In this document: one piece after another, positions 1 through 7,260 of the stretch | Numbering within the stretch: position 1 is the first letter of the stretch | How the letters are laid out: every line of letters begins with the position of its first letter | NCBI GenBank assembly: GCA_021414045.1 | Contig: JAIOPF010000208.1 | Span: 1-11,935 of the forward strand | Length of the DNA: 11,935 nt | Source of the DNA: Deltaproteobacteria bacterium | GTDB lineage: Bacteria; UBA10199; DSSB01 | Direction: 5' to 3' | Notes under the pieces: generated by a model | Databases searched by the model: none | Seen by the model: the letters and a program-made list of their open reading frames with translations, nothing else | What the model was told of the DNA's origin: nothing | Program-made: the position numbers and the translations under genes

Positions 1-84
1 CTGATCCGCGACAAGGTCAAAGAAGAAAACGACGTCCGCCTCGAACTTGAAGTGAAAGTGATCGGGGAAGATGAATCCCTTTAA
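1..84 (+). CDS. murB: MurB C-terminal end (UDP-N-acetylenolpyruvoylglucosamine reductase), partial
   Basis: The first 27 codons read in frame from the window edge to a TAA at 82-84. The peptide starts LIRDKVKEENDVRLELEVKV, which resembles the last helix and strand of MurB (typically VRxxVxxxxGVxLExEVxxIG). MurB reduces UDP-GlcNAc-enolpyruvate to UDP-MurNAc in the cytoplasm, an early step of peptidoglycan synthesis. The next gene, ddl, starts at 71 inside this tail, a 14-base overlap typical of dcw operons. The catalytic part lies outside the window, so the call rests on this short C-terminal match and on the position immediately before ddl. Confidence 0.75.
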   Translation: MIRDKVKEENDVRLELEVKVIGEDESL

Positions 85-1003
85 AGACAAGATCGTCGGC
101 GTCCTGATGGGAGGGCTTTCCAAAGAGCGCGAGGTCTCGCTGCGCAGCGGCGGCGCCGTGCTCGATGCCTTGCTATTGCGCGGCTACGATGCCGTTCCCA
201 TCGATGTGGGGCCGGATATCGCCGAAGTGATCAAGCAGAAGGGGGTCGAGGTCGCCTTCCTTGCGCTGCATGGAAGGTATGGAGAAGACGGTTGTATCCA
301 GGGGATGCTGGAAATCCTCGGGATCCCCTACACCGGTTCCTCGGTTTTGGCCTCCTCCTTGGCCATGGACAAGCACCTGACCAAAGATATCGTCCGTCAA
401 GAAGGGTTGCCGACGCCGGATTCTCTTTTCTTCGATGCCCATCACGAAGACCTTGAGGTCTTTCTTTCCAAGTTTTGCCTGTCTTTTCCCCTGATGGTGA
501 AACCCAGCCGCGAGGGTTCGACGATCGGCATCACCAAAGCCGAGAACGCCCGCGAGCTCAAGGTCGCCATCCTCGAGGCAGCCAAGTTGGACACTCGGGT
601 ACTGGTCGAAAAATTCGTCCAGGGTCGGGAGGTCACGGTTCCCATCCTCAATCAAGAGCCTCTCCCGGTGCTGGAAGTGGTTCCGAAGAGCGGTTTTTAC
701 GACTACGCCTCCAAGTACACGGCTGGAGCCACCACTTATACATGTCCCGCCGAACTTCCCGAAGAACTGACTCGGACGATTCAGGACTATTCGAAGCGGA
801 TTTATCGGCGCATTGGCTGCGAAGGGGTGGCACGGGCGGATTTCATCATCGCCTCGGATGGACTGCCTTATTTCCTCGAGATCAACACCTTGCCGGGCAT
901 GACGGCGACGTCCTTGGTGCCCAAGTCGGCCGCCGTCGCGGGGATCTCCTTTGGGGAGTTGGTCGAAAAAATCCTGTTCACCGCGAGGGTTAAGGTGCAG
1001 TGA
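71..1003 (+). CDS. ddl: D-alanine--D-alanine ligase
   Basis: This ATP-grasp enzyme joins two D-alanines for the peptidoglycan stem peptide, in the cytoplasm. At 310 residues it has the full length of DdlB proteins. Visible motifs are the N-terminal GGLSKEREVSL (Glu19 matches the substrate-binding Glu15 of E. coli DdlB), HGRYGEDG near 68-74, KPSREGS ending at Ser150, the K215-Y216 pair of the omega loop (Tyr rather than Phe, the D-Ala-D-Ala type instead of D-lactate), and the metal ligands D257, E270 and N272 (EINTLPGM). The ATG at 71 follows GGGGAAG very closely and overlaps the murB end, so translation is probably coupled. The stop at 1001-1003 overlaps the GTG start of ftsQ. The gene looks intact. 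Confidence 0.96.
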   Translation: MNPFKDKIVGVLMGGLSKEREVSLRSGGAVLDALLLRGYDAVPIDVGPDIAEVIKQKGVEVAFLALHGRYGEDGCIQGMLEILGIPYTGSSVLASSLAMDKHLTKDIVRQEGLPTPDSLFFDAHHEDLEVFLSKFCLSFPLMVKPSREGSTIGITKAENARELKVAILEAAKLDTRVLVEKFVQGREVTVPILNQEPLPVLEVVPKSGFYDYASKYTAGATTYTCPAELPEELTRTIQDYSKRIYRRIGCEGVARADFIIASDGLPYFLEINTLPGMTATSLVPKSAAVAGISFGELVEKILFTARVKVQ

Positions 1004-1515
1004 AGAAGCGCAGCGCTTTAATGCGCAAAAAAAACGTCAAAAAAGAAGATGTGCAGCGACGCTGGCGGTACTTGGCGCGTTTTCTGCTGCTCGTCGCCGT
1101 GCTGGGGGGGCTAGCCTACGGTGGGTGGCGGGCGACCACTTCCTTCGATTTCTTCGCTTTGCAGAAGATCGTGGTGACCGGGGCTCCGAAAAGCCTGGGC
1201 GAAGCCGAAATCATCCAGCGTTCCGGCGTGAAGATCGGGACCAATCTATTTAAGATCAAGGTCCAAGAGGTCCAATCCCGCCTCTTGCAGCATCCCTACT
1301 TCAAGTTCGTCTCGGTGCAGCGGCAGATTCCCCATACCTTGGTGCTCGAAATCCACGAACATCTGCCCGAATTCGTCCTCAATACGGGCCGTCTTTACTA
1401 CGTCGACAAGGATGGCGAGATTTTCAAGGACATCACCGACAGCGACGACAGTCGCGATATGGTCGTTTTGAGCGGGTTCAGCGACAGAAAAAATATAGTA
1501 TCAAGGTTGGACTGA
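1000..1515 (+). CDS. ftsQ: Cell division protein FtsQ, N-terminal part (gene broken by frameshift/deletion)
   Basis: FtsQ is the bitopic inner-membrane protein that links early and late divisome parts. The 171-residue frame shows a basic cytoplasmic tail (1-24), one membrane helix (about 25-44, ARFLLLVAVLGGLAYGG), a POTRA domain (about 50-120: LQKIVVTGAPKSLGEAEII and the NLFKIKVQEVQSRL stretch), and the start of the beta domain (YYVDKDGEIFKDI). The GTG at 1000 overlaps the ddl stop as GTGA and has AAGG a few bases upstream; an ATG at 1021 is an alternative. After VVLSGFSD the frame turns into an unconvincing tail and stops at 1515. The true C-terminal end continues in another frame at 1488-1634. 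FtsQ proteins usually have about 240-290 residues, so the two pieces (about 210 together) also lack an internal segment. Confidence 0.85.
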   Translation: MKKRSALMRKKNVKKEDVQRRWRYLARFLLLVAVLGGLAYGGWRATTSFDFFALQKIVVTGAPKSLGEAEIIQRSGVKIGTNLFKIKVQEVQSRLLQHPYFKFVSVQRQIPHTLVLEIHEHLPEFVLNTGRLYYVDKDGEIFKDITDSDDSRDMVVLSGFSDRKNIVSRLD

Positions 1516-1634
1516 AAGATTTTTCGGAAAAGATCAAAAAGTTCCAAGAAATCTGGGATAAAGTACAAAAATCAAACGCGCGCATTTCCTCCATCGACCT
1601 GAACTATCCCGGTAAGGTGTTGATGACGTTGTAA
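1488..1634 (+). pseudogene. ftsQ: FtsQ C-terminal remnant in a shifted frame
   Basis: In the third forward frame, codons from about 1488 read KKYSIKVGLKDFSEKI, then a helix, then SSIDLNYPGKVLMTL and TAA at 1632-1634. This is the classic FtsQ ending: a strand, a helix that collects the running sum (DFxEKIxxFxxIW), and a final SIDLxYPGKV strand. It has no start codon or ribosome binding site of its own and lies directly downstream of the first ftsQ frame. It therefore belongs to the same gene. The join falls in the A-rich stretch GACAGAAAAAATATAG near 1484-1497. The middle of the beta domain, roughly 40-70 residues, is absent between the two pieces. Confidence 0.8.
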
Positions 1635-1706
1635 ACGGCGTTTCGCTCCCTGGACCGGGGCGATTCCCGCGAAATGCGTTCTTCGCGTGATGAGAAGAGA
1701 CATTTC

Positions 1707-2933
1707 ATGGCAAAAAAAGACGACCTGATCGTCGGCCTCGATATCGGTACCACCAAAGTCTGCGCCATTGTTGGCGAAGTGACCGAGGACGGCATCGATA
1801 TCATCGGCATCGGCTCCCACCCCAGTAAAGGCTTGCGCAAGGGGGTGGTCATCAATATCGAGTCGACCGTCGAATCGATCAAACGAGCCGTCAGCGAGGC
1901 CGAATTGGTCGCCGGTTGCGATATCACCTCGGTTTATGCGGGGATCGCCGGTGGGCATATCAAGGGCATCAATTCCCACGGCATCGTCGCGGTCAAAGAC
2001 AAAGAAGTCGGCGAAAACGACCTTGTTCGCGTCATCGACGCCGCACAAGCCGTGGCCATTCCCCTCGACCGCGAGGTCATTCACGTCATTCCTCAAGAAT
2101 ACATCATCGACGACCAGGACGGCATCAAAGAGCCCTTAGGTATGTCCGGCGTGAGGCTCGAGGCCAAGGTACACATCGTTACCGCCGCCGTCACCAGCGC
2201 CCAAAACATCGTGAAATGCGCCAATCGCTGCGGACTCAACGTCGCCGACATCATCCTTCAGCCCTTGGCCTCCGCCGAGGCCGTTTTGACCCCCGATGAA
2301 AAGGAATTGGGCGTCGCCTTAGTCGATATCGGCGGCGGAACCACTGATATCGTGGTCTTTTCGGAGGGTGCCGTGGTGCACACCTCAGTGCTCACTTTGG
2401 GCGGCAATCACATTACCAATGACGTGGCGGTGGGGTTGCGCACGCCGGCCGGCGAGGCCGAGCGTATCAAGCAAAAGTACGGCTGTGCCCTCAGTTCCAT
2501 GGTCCAGAAGGATGAAACCATCGAGGTCCCCTCGGTGGGTGGCCGCAAGCCCCGCATCCTTTCCCGTCAAATCCTCTCCGAAATCATCGAACCTCGGGTC
2601 GAAGAGATCTTCTCGCTCGTTCGCCAAGAGATCATCAAGTCGGGCTACGACGACCGTATCGCCAGCGGCTTGGTCATCACCGGCGGCAGCACCATTCTCG
2701 AGGGCATGCCCGAACTTGCCGAGCAGGTCTTCAATATGCCCGTACGGCGCGGCGTTCCCCGCGCCATCGGCGGCTTGGTCGACGTGGTTAAGAGCCCCAT
2801 GTATGCCACCGGCGTTGGTCTGGTCATCGCCGGCAGCAAGGGCAACGATGTTGCCCGCTTCAAGGTCCGTGAATCCAACATCTACTCCAAGGTGAAGGGG
2901 CGGATGAAAGAGTGGTTCGGAGAGATTTTTTAA
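1707..2933 (+). CDS. ftsA: Cell division protein FtsA
   Basis: FtsA is the actin-like ATPase that tethers FtsZ filaments to the inner membrane and recruits later divisome proteins. The 408-residue product has the phosphate-1 motif GLDIGTTKVCAIVGE near the N-terminus, the SHS2 (1C) domain that replaces actin subdomain 1B (about 85-165, with HVIPQEYIIDDQDGI), phosphate-2 VDIGGGTTDIVVF (about 206-218), the adenosine motif ITGGSTILEGMPELAE, and a C-terminal amphipathic helix KVKGRMKEWFGEIF that acts as the membrane-targeting sequence. The ATG at 1707 gives the usual MAKKDDLIVGLDIG start, with GAGAAGAGA just upstream; an upstream in-frame ATG at 1674 has no better support. The gene looks intact. 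Confidence 0.97.
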   Translation: MAKKDDLIVGLDIGTTKVCAIVGEVTEDGIDIIGIGSHPSKGLRKGVVINIESTVESIKRAVSEAELVAGCDITSVYAGIAGGHIKGINSHGIVAVKDKEVGENDLVRVIDAAQAVAIPLDREVIHVIPQEYIIDDQDGIKEPLGMSGVRLEAKVHIVTAAVTSAQNIVKCANRCGLNVADIILQPLASAEAVLTPDEKELGVALVDIGGGTTDIVVFSEGAVVHTSVLTLGGNHITNDVAVGLRTPAGEAERIKQKYGCALSSMVQKDETIEVPSVGGRKPRILSRQILSEIIEPRVEEIFSLVRQEIIKSGYDDRIASGLVITGGSTILEGMPELAEQVFNMPVRRGVPRAIGGLVDVVKSPMYATGVGLVIAGSKGNDVARFKVRESNIYSKVKGRMKEWFGEIF

Positions 2934-2936
2934 CAC

Positions 2937-3252
2937 TAAAGTCTTACTTTCAGTTTCTCGCTTAAGCTTCCAATAAATTTAATCCGTACTCTTGCAGAAC
3001 TTGCCGAAGGTTGTTTTTCCGCCGGTCGGAGCGGGTCTAGCCAAATTTTTTAGTTGGGATTATAAGGAAAATCGGTATAGGTTTTTCTAAAGGGATTTCT
3101 TCCATCCCTTTGAAGATTTCTTCCAGGTCTTTAAGAAAACGTTCGATTTTTTTGCGCCGTTTCGCGCCGGCGGACGTTTTTCCCATATCCAACGCAGATT
3201 CCAATCTCTTGCCCGCGTCGCGCGCCGACGGCGGATACCTGGAGGAGAGCTC
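2937..3252. other. Long ftsA-ftsZ intergenic gap
   Basis: This 316-base gap is long for ftsA-ftsZ, which are usually nearly adjacent. It is AT-rich up to about 3155 and GC-rich after that. It holds a perfect 8-base inverted repeat, AAAGGGAT at 3089-3096 and ATCCCTTT at 3104-3111 with a 7-base loop. It also holds a weak promoter-like pair, TTGGGA at 3054-3059 and TATAGG at 3076-3081 with a 16-base spacer, which could give ftsZ its own transcription. A possible 49-residue reading frame lies on the minus strand (3037-3186). The last bases hold the strong ftsZ ribosome binding site. I see no convincing intrinsic terminator. Confidence 0.5.
3037..3186 (-). CDS. Possible small lysine/glutamate-rich protein antisense in the ftsA-ftsZ gap (doubtful)
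   Basis: Read on the minus strand from the ATG at 3186, this gives a 49-residue product beginning [18 protein letters not shown]. It continues with a charged amphipathic helix rich in Lys and Glu and ends in a hydrophobic [14 protein letters not shown] tail. The frame is open further upstream into ftsZ, so the start is uncertain, and the ribosome binding site is weak (TTGGAT directly before the ATG). The helix pattern looks protein-like, but a purine-rich strand produces such Lys/Glu runs by chance. I do not recognise it and give it low confidence. Confidence 0.2.
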   Translation of the reverse strand: MGKTSAGAKRRKKIERFLKDLEEIFKGMEEIPLEKPIPIFLIIPTKKFG

Positions 3253-4575
3253 ATGTTTGAATTCGAAGAAAATCTCGCCCAAAACGCCAAAATCAAAGTC
3301 ATCGGAGTTGGAGGCGGAGGCGGCAACGCCGTCAACACCATGATCCGGGCCAAGCTGGATGGTGTCGATTTCGTCGCCGCTAATACCGATGTGCAGGCGC
3401 TGAAGTTCTCCCAGGCGCCGATCAAGATTCAAATAGGCACCAAAGCCACCAAGGGCCTGGGCGCCGGTGCCAACCCCGAAGTCGGCCGTAATGCCGCCAT
3501 GGAAGACGAAGCGACCATCGCGGAAGTCTTGGGTGGTTCCGACATGGTCTTTATCACCTGCGGGATGGGGGGCGGAACCGGAACCGGAGCCGCTCCAGTC
3601 ATCGCCAGGGTCGCCAAAGAATTAGGCGCCTTGACCGTCGGGGTCGTGACCCGACCGTTTTCTTTCGAAGGGAAGAAGCGGTCCAAGCATGCCGACCTAG
3701 GAATCGAATCCCTCAAGGAGAGCGTCGATACCTTGATCGTGATCCCCAACGAGAAGCTCTTGACCGTCGCGGGCAAAGACACCCCGATGATCGATACCTT
3801 CAAAATGGCCGACGAGGTCTTGCTGCAGGCCGTGAAGGGCATCAGCGACCTGATCACCATTCCTGGATTGATCAACCTCGATTTCGCCGACGTGCGGACG
3901 ATCATGGGCGAAATGGGCATGGCGCTCATGGGCACGGGCATGGGCCAAGGCGAGAGCCGGGCCATGGAAGCCGCCCAGAAGGCCATCAGTTCGCCTCTGC
4001 TCGAGAACGTCTCGATCAACGGCGCCACCGGTATCATCATCAACATCACTGGCCCCAGCGACATGACGCTCTTCGAGGTGAACGAAGCGAGCAAGTTGGT
4101 CCAGCAAGAGGCCCATGAAGACGCCAATATCATTTTTGGCGCCGTCATCGACGAGCGCATGAAAGACACCCTGCGCGTCACCGTCATCGCCACCGGCTTC
4201 AACAAAGAAGTGAAAAAATCCACCTACGCCCCGGCCACCACCCTTCCCAAGTACAAGAATGTCCACACCGCGACGACGGTCAGCGCGCCGCCGCCCCCGA
4301 CCCCGGTGGTGATCCGTCCTCAGCAAGCCGTCGCCGAGGCTGCGCAGATGCAGGAGCGGCATGAGAGCAGCCAAGCGGACATCCGCGCCAAGTTTTTCGC
4401 TCGTTCCGAGCCGATGATGGCCGAGGAATTGGGTGACGCTCAGTACGACCTCCTTAAAAGCCGCGGTGGCGGGGAGATGAGCGAACTCAAGAAATTGGTC
4501 GCGGAAATCGGCGTCGTCGACATGAGCCAAGACGAGTACGATATCCCGACTTTCTTGCGTAAACAGGCGGACTAG
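3253..4575 (+). CDS. ftsZ: Cell division GTPase FtsZ
   Basis: FtsZ is the tubulin homologue that assembles the Z ring at midcell. The 440-residue product has the N-terminal nucleotide loop [20 protein letters not shown] at about 44-46, the tubulin signature [10 protein letters not shown] (about 106-115), the catalytic T7 loop NLDFADV from N209 (acting on the GTP of the neighbouring subunit), and the [14 protein letters not shown] and [22 protein letters not shown] strands of the second domain. A variable linker with Pro/Ala/Gln runs from about 320 to 420, and the conserved C-terminal peptide [14 protein letters not shown] binds FtsA. The ATG at 3253 has an excellent ribosome binding site, GGAGGAG, at 3241-3247. 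The gene looks intact. Confidence 0.98.
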   Translation: MFEFEENLAQNAKIKVIGVGGGGGNAVNTMIRAKLDGVDFVAANTDVQALKFSQAPIKIQIGTKATKGLGAGANPEVGRNAAMEDEATIAEVLGGSDMVFITCGMGGGTGTGAAPVIARVAKELGALTVGVVTRPFSFEGKKRSKHADLGIESLKESVDTLIVIPNEKLLTVAGKDTPMIDTFKMADEVLLQAVKGISDLITIPGLINLDFADVRTIMGEMGMALMGTGMGQGESRAMEAAQKAISSPLLENVSINGATGIIINITGPSDMTLFEVNEASKLVQQEAHEDANIIFGAVIDERMKDTLRVTVIATGFNKEVKKSTYAPATTLPKYKNVHTATTVSAPPPPTPVVIRPQQAVAEAAQMQERHESSQADIRAKFFARSEPMMAEELGDAQYDLLKSRGGGEMSELKKLVAEIGVVDMSQDEYDIPTFLRKQAD

Positions 4576-4609
4576 TCGAGGCCCTCCGGTCGAGGGCTCC
4601 AAAAGCGAA

Positions 4610-5857
4610 ATGGCAAAAAAGACACCTGAAAAAGAAGTCCCCAATGAATCCCGAGGTTACCTCCACGAGGTCCTCGGGATCATCTCCATGACGCTCGGGA
4701 TCTTCGTTCTCCTCTGCCTCTATTCCTATTCTCCGCTGGACCCGTCCCTCAATTCGGCGGCCGGCAATAAGGAAGTGCACAATTACGGCGGTTTGATCGG
4801 CTCTTATTTGGCCGATCTGCTGATTTCGGGTTTCGGTCTAGGAAGTTTCTTGATCGCCTCTTTTCTGATCCTCTCCGCCTATCTTTGCTTCACCAAGCGG
4901 CGGGAGCGAATCCGCCTGCCGGAAGCCCTGCTGTTGATCCTCGCCTTGTTGATGGCTTCCGTCCTTTTCCAGCTTAAGTGGAACACCGTCTCTCTCTTTG
5001 GGCACAATACCTTGGCGGGAGGGCTCATCGGAGCCGTGATCGGGGAGCAACTTCGCCGTTATCTCAGCGACGTCGGATCTTACCTCTTAGTCGTCTCGGT
5101 CGGGCTCTTGGCCTTCATCTGGGGCACGAAGATCTCCTTGGTCGAATTGGCGGAGACGGCGAGAGTTTTTTTCGCTTCTATCTTCGCCAAGATAGGGTCT
5201 TGGGCGACCATTTATCGGGCGCGTTGGGGGAAATTTTTAGAAAAGCGCCGTCAAGAGCAAGAGCGCGTCGAAAAGGAAGCCCAGGCTCCCGTGCGATCGG
5301 CTCCCCAACTCAAGCCCAAGATTAATATGCCCAAGCGCGGGGAGATGAATGAAGCCAAGGGCGCGGAGTCGTCGCTGCCTCGCCAGGAAGCTCCCCCGGC
5401 CCCCCCGCCAAGATTGGCGGTCGTTCCGAATAACGGAAACGAGAATGAGCCCAAGATCATCCAGCGGGCCCCCGTCAAGAACGAGCCCCGCAAGGACGAT
5501 CAGCTTCCGATCAATAAACTTTCCGGAGACTTCGAGCTTCCTCCCATCGCGCTGCTGGATCCGGTTCCTCCGAGCACCAGCGAGCAAACCGTCGACGAAG
5601 AAAGTCTCAAGGCCTCTTCGCTACTGCTCGAGAGCAAATTGCGCGACTACGGGGTCGAGGGGCGCGTCACCGAGATTCATCCCGGCCCGGTCGTCACCAT
5701 GTACGAGTTCGAGCCGGCGGCAGACCGGTCCGCATCGTCGCGCCGCTGCCGGGCAAACCGGCCATCGGCATCGAGATTCCGAATCACGAACGCGAGACGG
5801 TTTATTTCAAAGAAATCGTCGCCGACGCGCGCTTTCAAAAAGCCGAGTCCAAGTTGA
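4610..5857 (+). CDS. ftsK: FtsK/SpoIIIE DNA translocase, N-terminal membrane part and linker (gene broken)
   Basis: FtsK anchors in the division septum and pumps chromosomal DNA so that dif sites can be resolved. This frame holds the N-terminal membrane domain with about four helices (roughly residues 21-41, 70-93, 103-121 and 155-173). A charged, Pro-rich linker follows (about 210-330), then the start of the alpha domain of the motor (LESKLRDYGVEGRVTEIHPG, then VVTMYEFEPA). From about 5717 the frame leaves the family: the last 45 or so residues are Arg/Ser-rich noise up to the stop at 5857. The correct continuation is in the first forward frame, so this is the front of a single ftsK gene that also contains the next entry. 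The ATG at 4610 follows ftsZ by 34 bases and has only a weak, distant GAGG. Confidence 0.85.
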   Translation: MAKKTPEKEVPNESRGYLHEVLGIISMTLGIFVLLCLYSYSPLDPSLNSAAGNKEVHNYGGLIGSYLADLLISGFGLGSFLIASFLILSAYLCFTKRRERIRLPEALLLILALLMASVLFQLKWNTVSLFGHNTLAGGLIGAVIGEQLRRYLSDVGSYLLVVSVGLLAFIWGTKISLVELAETARVFFASIFAKIGSWATIYRARWGKFLEKRRQEQERVEKEAQAPVRSAPQLKPKINMPKRGEMNEAKGAESSLPRQEAPPAPPPRLAVVPNNGNENEPKIIQRAPVKNEPRKDDQLPINKLSGDFELPPIALLDPVPPSTSEQTVDEESLKASSLLLESKLRDYGVEGRVTEIHPGPVVTMYEFEPAADRSASSRRCRANRPSASRFRITNARRFISKKSSPTRAFKKPSPS

Positions 5858-6948
5858 CTCTGGCCTTGGGAAAGAACATCGAAGGCATTCCCGTGGTGGC
5901 CGACCTAGGCAAGATGCCGCATCTCTTGGTGGCTGGCGCCACCGGGGCGGGTAAGTCGGTGGGGTTAAATTCCTTTATTTTGAGCCTTCTGCTGCGCAAC
6001 ACGCCCGAGGACGTGCGTTTCATTTTCATCGATCCGAAAATGCTCGAGCTTTCGATCTATGCCAATGTTCCGCATCTGCTCCTCCCGGTCGTGACCCAGC
6101 CAAAGAAGGCCGCGCTGGCCTTGCGTTGGGCGGTATCCGAGATGGAACGACGCTATCGCCTGCTTTCCGACGGCCAGGTCCGAAATATCGCCGGCTATAA
6201 CAAGAAGTTGGAAAAGGGCGGATTCAAGGATTACCAGCCGCCGCCCGCGGTGGAAGGCGTCGAAGAAGATCCGATTCGGCACGACGAAAAACTGCCTTAC
6301 ATCGTCATCATCATCGACGAATTGGCTGACCTGATGATGGTCGCGGGGCGCGAGGTCGAGGAATACATCACCCGACTGGCGCAGATGGCGAGAGCGGCGG
6401 GGATTCACATGATACTCGCTACCCAGCGCCCCTCCGTCGACGTCATCACCGGGATCATCAAGGCGAACTTTCCCTCCCGCGTTTCCTTCAAGGTCACGAG
6501 CAAGCACGATTCTCGGACCATCCTCGACACCATCGGCGCCGAGCATCTGTTGGGGAACGGCGATATGCTCTTTATTCCGCCCGGACTTTCAAAGCAGATG
6601 CGCGTCCATGGCGCCTTCGTCAGCGACCAGGAAGTCATGCGCATCGTCGACCATCTCAAGCAGCAGGGCCGACCGGTCTACAACGAAACGATCATGAACA
6701 TGAAGGAGCCCACCGAAGGCGGGACCGGAGGAGGCGAAGAAGAGAGCGACGAGCTCTACGACCAAGCCGTCTCCGTGGTCACCGAATCCGGCCAAGCCTC
6801 GATCAGCATGGTCCAACGCCGCCTCCGCATCGGCTACAACCGCGCCGCCCGCATGATCGAGCGCATGGAATCCGAGGGCATCGTCAGCGCTCCGATGGGG
6901 GCCAAAGGACGCGAGGTTTTGGCTCGGAGTTACGGCACGGAAGGTTAA
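5854..6948 (+). CDS. ftsK: FtsK/SpoIIIE DNA translocase, C-terminal motor and gamma domain (gene broken)
   Basis: The ATG-less front of this frame can be read back to about 5719 (RPVRIVAPLPGKPAIGIEIP), which is genuine FtsK alpha-domain sequence, so 5854 is not the real start. Visible motor parts are Walker A GATGAGKSVGLN (about 5938-5973), Walker B YIVIIIDELADLMM (about 6298-6339), the ATQRPSVDVITG sensor stretch, the conserved FPSRVSFKVTSKHDSRTILD region and GNGDMLF. The C-terminal winged-helix gamma domain (about 6745-6945, LYDQAVSVVTESGQASISMV then RRLRIGYNRAARMIERME) recognises polar KOPS-type DNA. Between MYEFEPA of the front piece and VRIVAPL here, about 20 residues normally present in FtsK (PGVKxxxIxxLxxDLAxxL in homologues) are missing. 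The lesion is thus a deletion with a frame change. Confidence 0.87.
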   Translation: MTLALGKNIEGIPVVADLGKMPHLLVAGATGAGKSVGLNSFILSLLLRNTPEDVRFIFIDPKMLELSIYANVPHLLLPVVTQPKKAALALRWAVSEMERRYRLLSDGQVRNIAGYNKKLEKGGFKDYQPPPAVEGVEEDPIRHDEKLPYIVIIIDELADLMMVAGREVEEYITRLAQMARAAGIHMILATQRPSVDVITGIIKANFPSRVSFKVTSKHDSRTILDTIGAEHLLGNGDMLFIPPGLSKQMRVHGAFVSDQEVMRIVDHLKQQGRPVYNETIMNMKEPTEGGTGGGEEESDELYDQAVSVVTESGQASISMVQRRLRIGYNRAARMIERMESEGIVSAPMGAKGREVLARSYGTEG

Positions 6949-7001
6949 TATACCGTTTTTTGGGTAGATTATCTTGCTCGATGTGGTAAATTATAACCCC
7001 G

Positions 7002-7220
7002 ATGAAAAAAATAAAGAAAAAACAGGTAAATGCAAAACCAGCGAAGTATAAGTATGTTTCCTCTAAAGAATTTCAAAAAATTGCCAAATTTTTTGAAAAT
7101 TTGGGAATAGATTATTCCCAAGGTGTAAATAGTCAAAAAAATCTCCAAAACCCTTCTGAAAGTCCCTCTATCTTAGTGAGTGATGGTTTGAGTTATTCCA
7201 TTAGTAACTCCTCGAATTAA
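7002..7220 (+). CDS. Hypothetical 72-residue lysine-rich protein
   Basis: I do not recognise this protein. The N-terminal third is strongly basic (MKKIKKKQVNAKPAKYKY). A possible helix follows (SSKEFQKIAKFFENLGIDYS), and the tail is rich in Ser and Asn, probably disordered. No membrane segment or signal peptide is visible. The ATG at 7002 has no Shine-Dalgarno sequence; TATAAC at 6992-6997 sits only 4 bases before it, so if that is a -10 box the message would be almost leaderless. It lies 40 bases ahead of the SDH-type protease and shares its AT-rich composition. A role as its partner or substrate is conceivable but is only a guess from position. The frame could also be a chance AT-rich open stretch. 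Confidence 0.5.
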   Translation: MKKIKKKQVNAKPAKYKYVSSKEFQKIAKFFENLGIDYSQGVNSQKNLQNPSESPSILVSDGLSYSISNSSN

Positions 7221-7260
7221 TCCATCTGGTTGCCTTCATATTTTTATAATTTGCAGAGTT

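Noticed and set aside
951..1253. Plus-strand open frame overlapping the ddl-ftsQ junction
   Set aside because: It is a shadow of ftsQ in another frame; the membrane helix and POTRA sequence lie in the 1000-1515 frame.
3089..3111. Inverted repeat AAAGGGAT/ATCCCTTT as an intrinsic terminator
   Set aside because: The stem is AT-rich at its base and no U-tract follows on either strand.
4581..4597. Hairpin GCCCTC/GAGGGC between ftsZ and ftsK as a terminator
   Set aside because: The stem is only 6 pairs and no T-run follows; ftsK starts just downstream on the same strand.
3429..4644. Long minus-strand open frames across ftsZ
   Set aside because: They mirror the ftsZ codons in a GC-rich gene, show no recognisable domain and lack ribosome binding sites. 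ftsZ itself is unmistakable.
5700..5860. Programmed ribosomal frameshift in ftsK
   Set aside because: No slippery heptamer with a downstream structure is evident, and about 20 conserved residues are missing at the junction, which frameshifting cannot explain.
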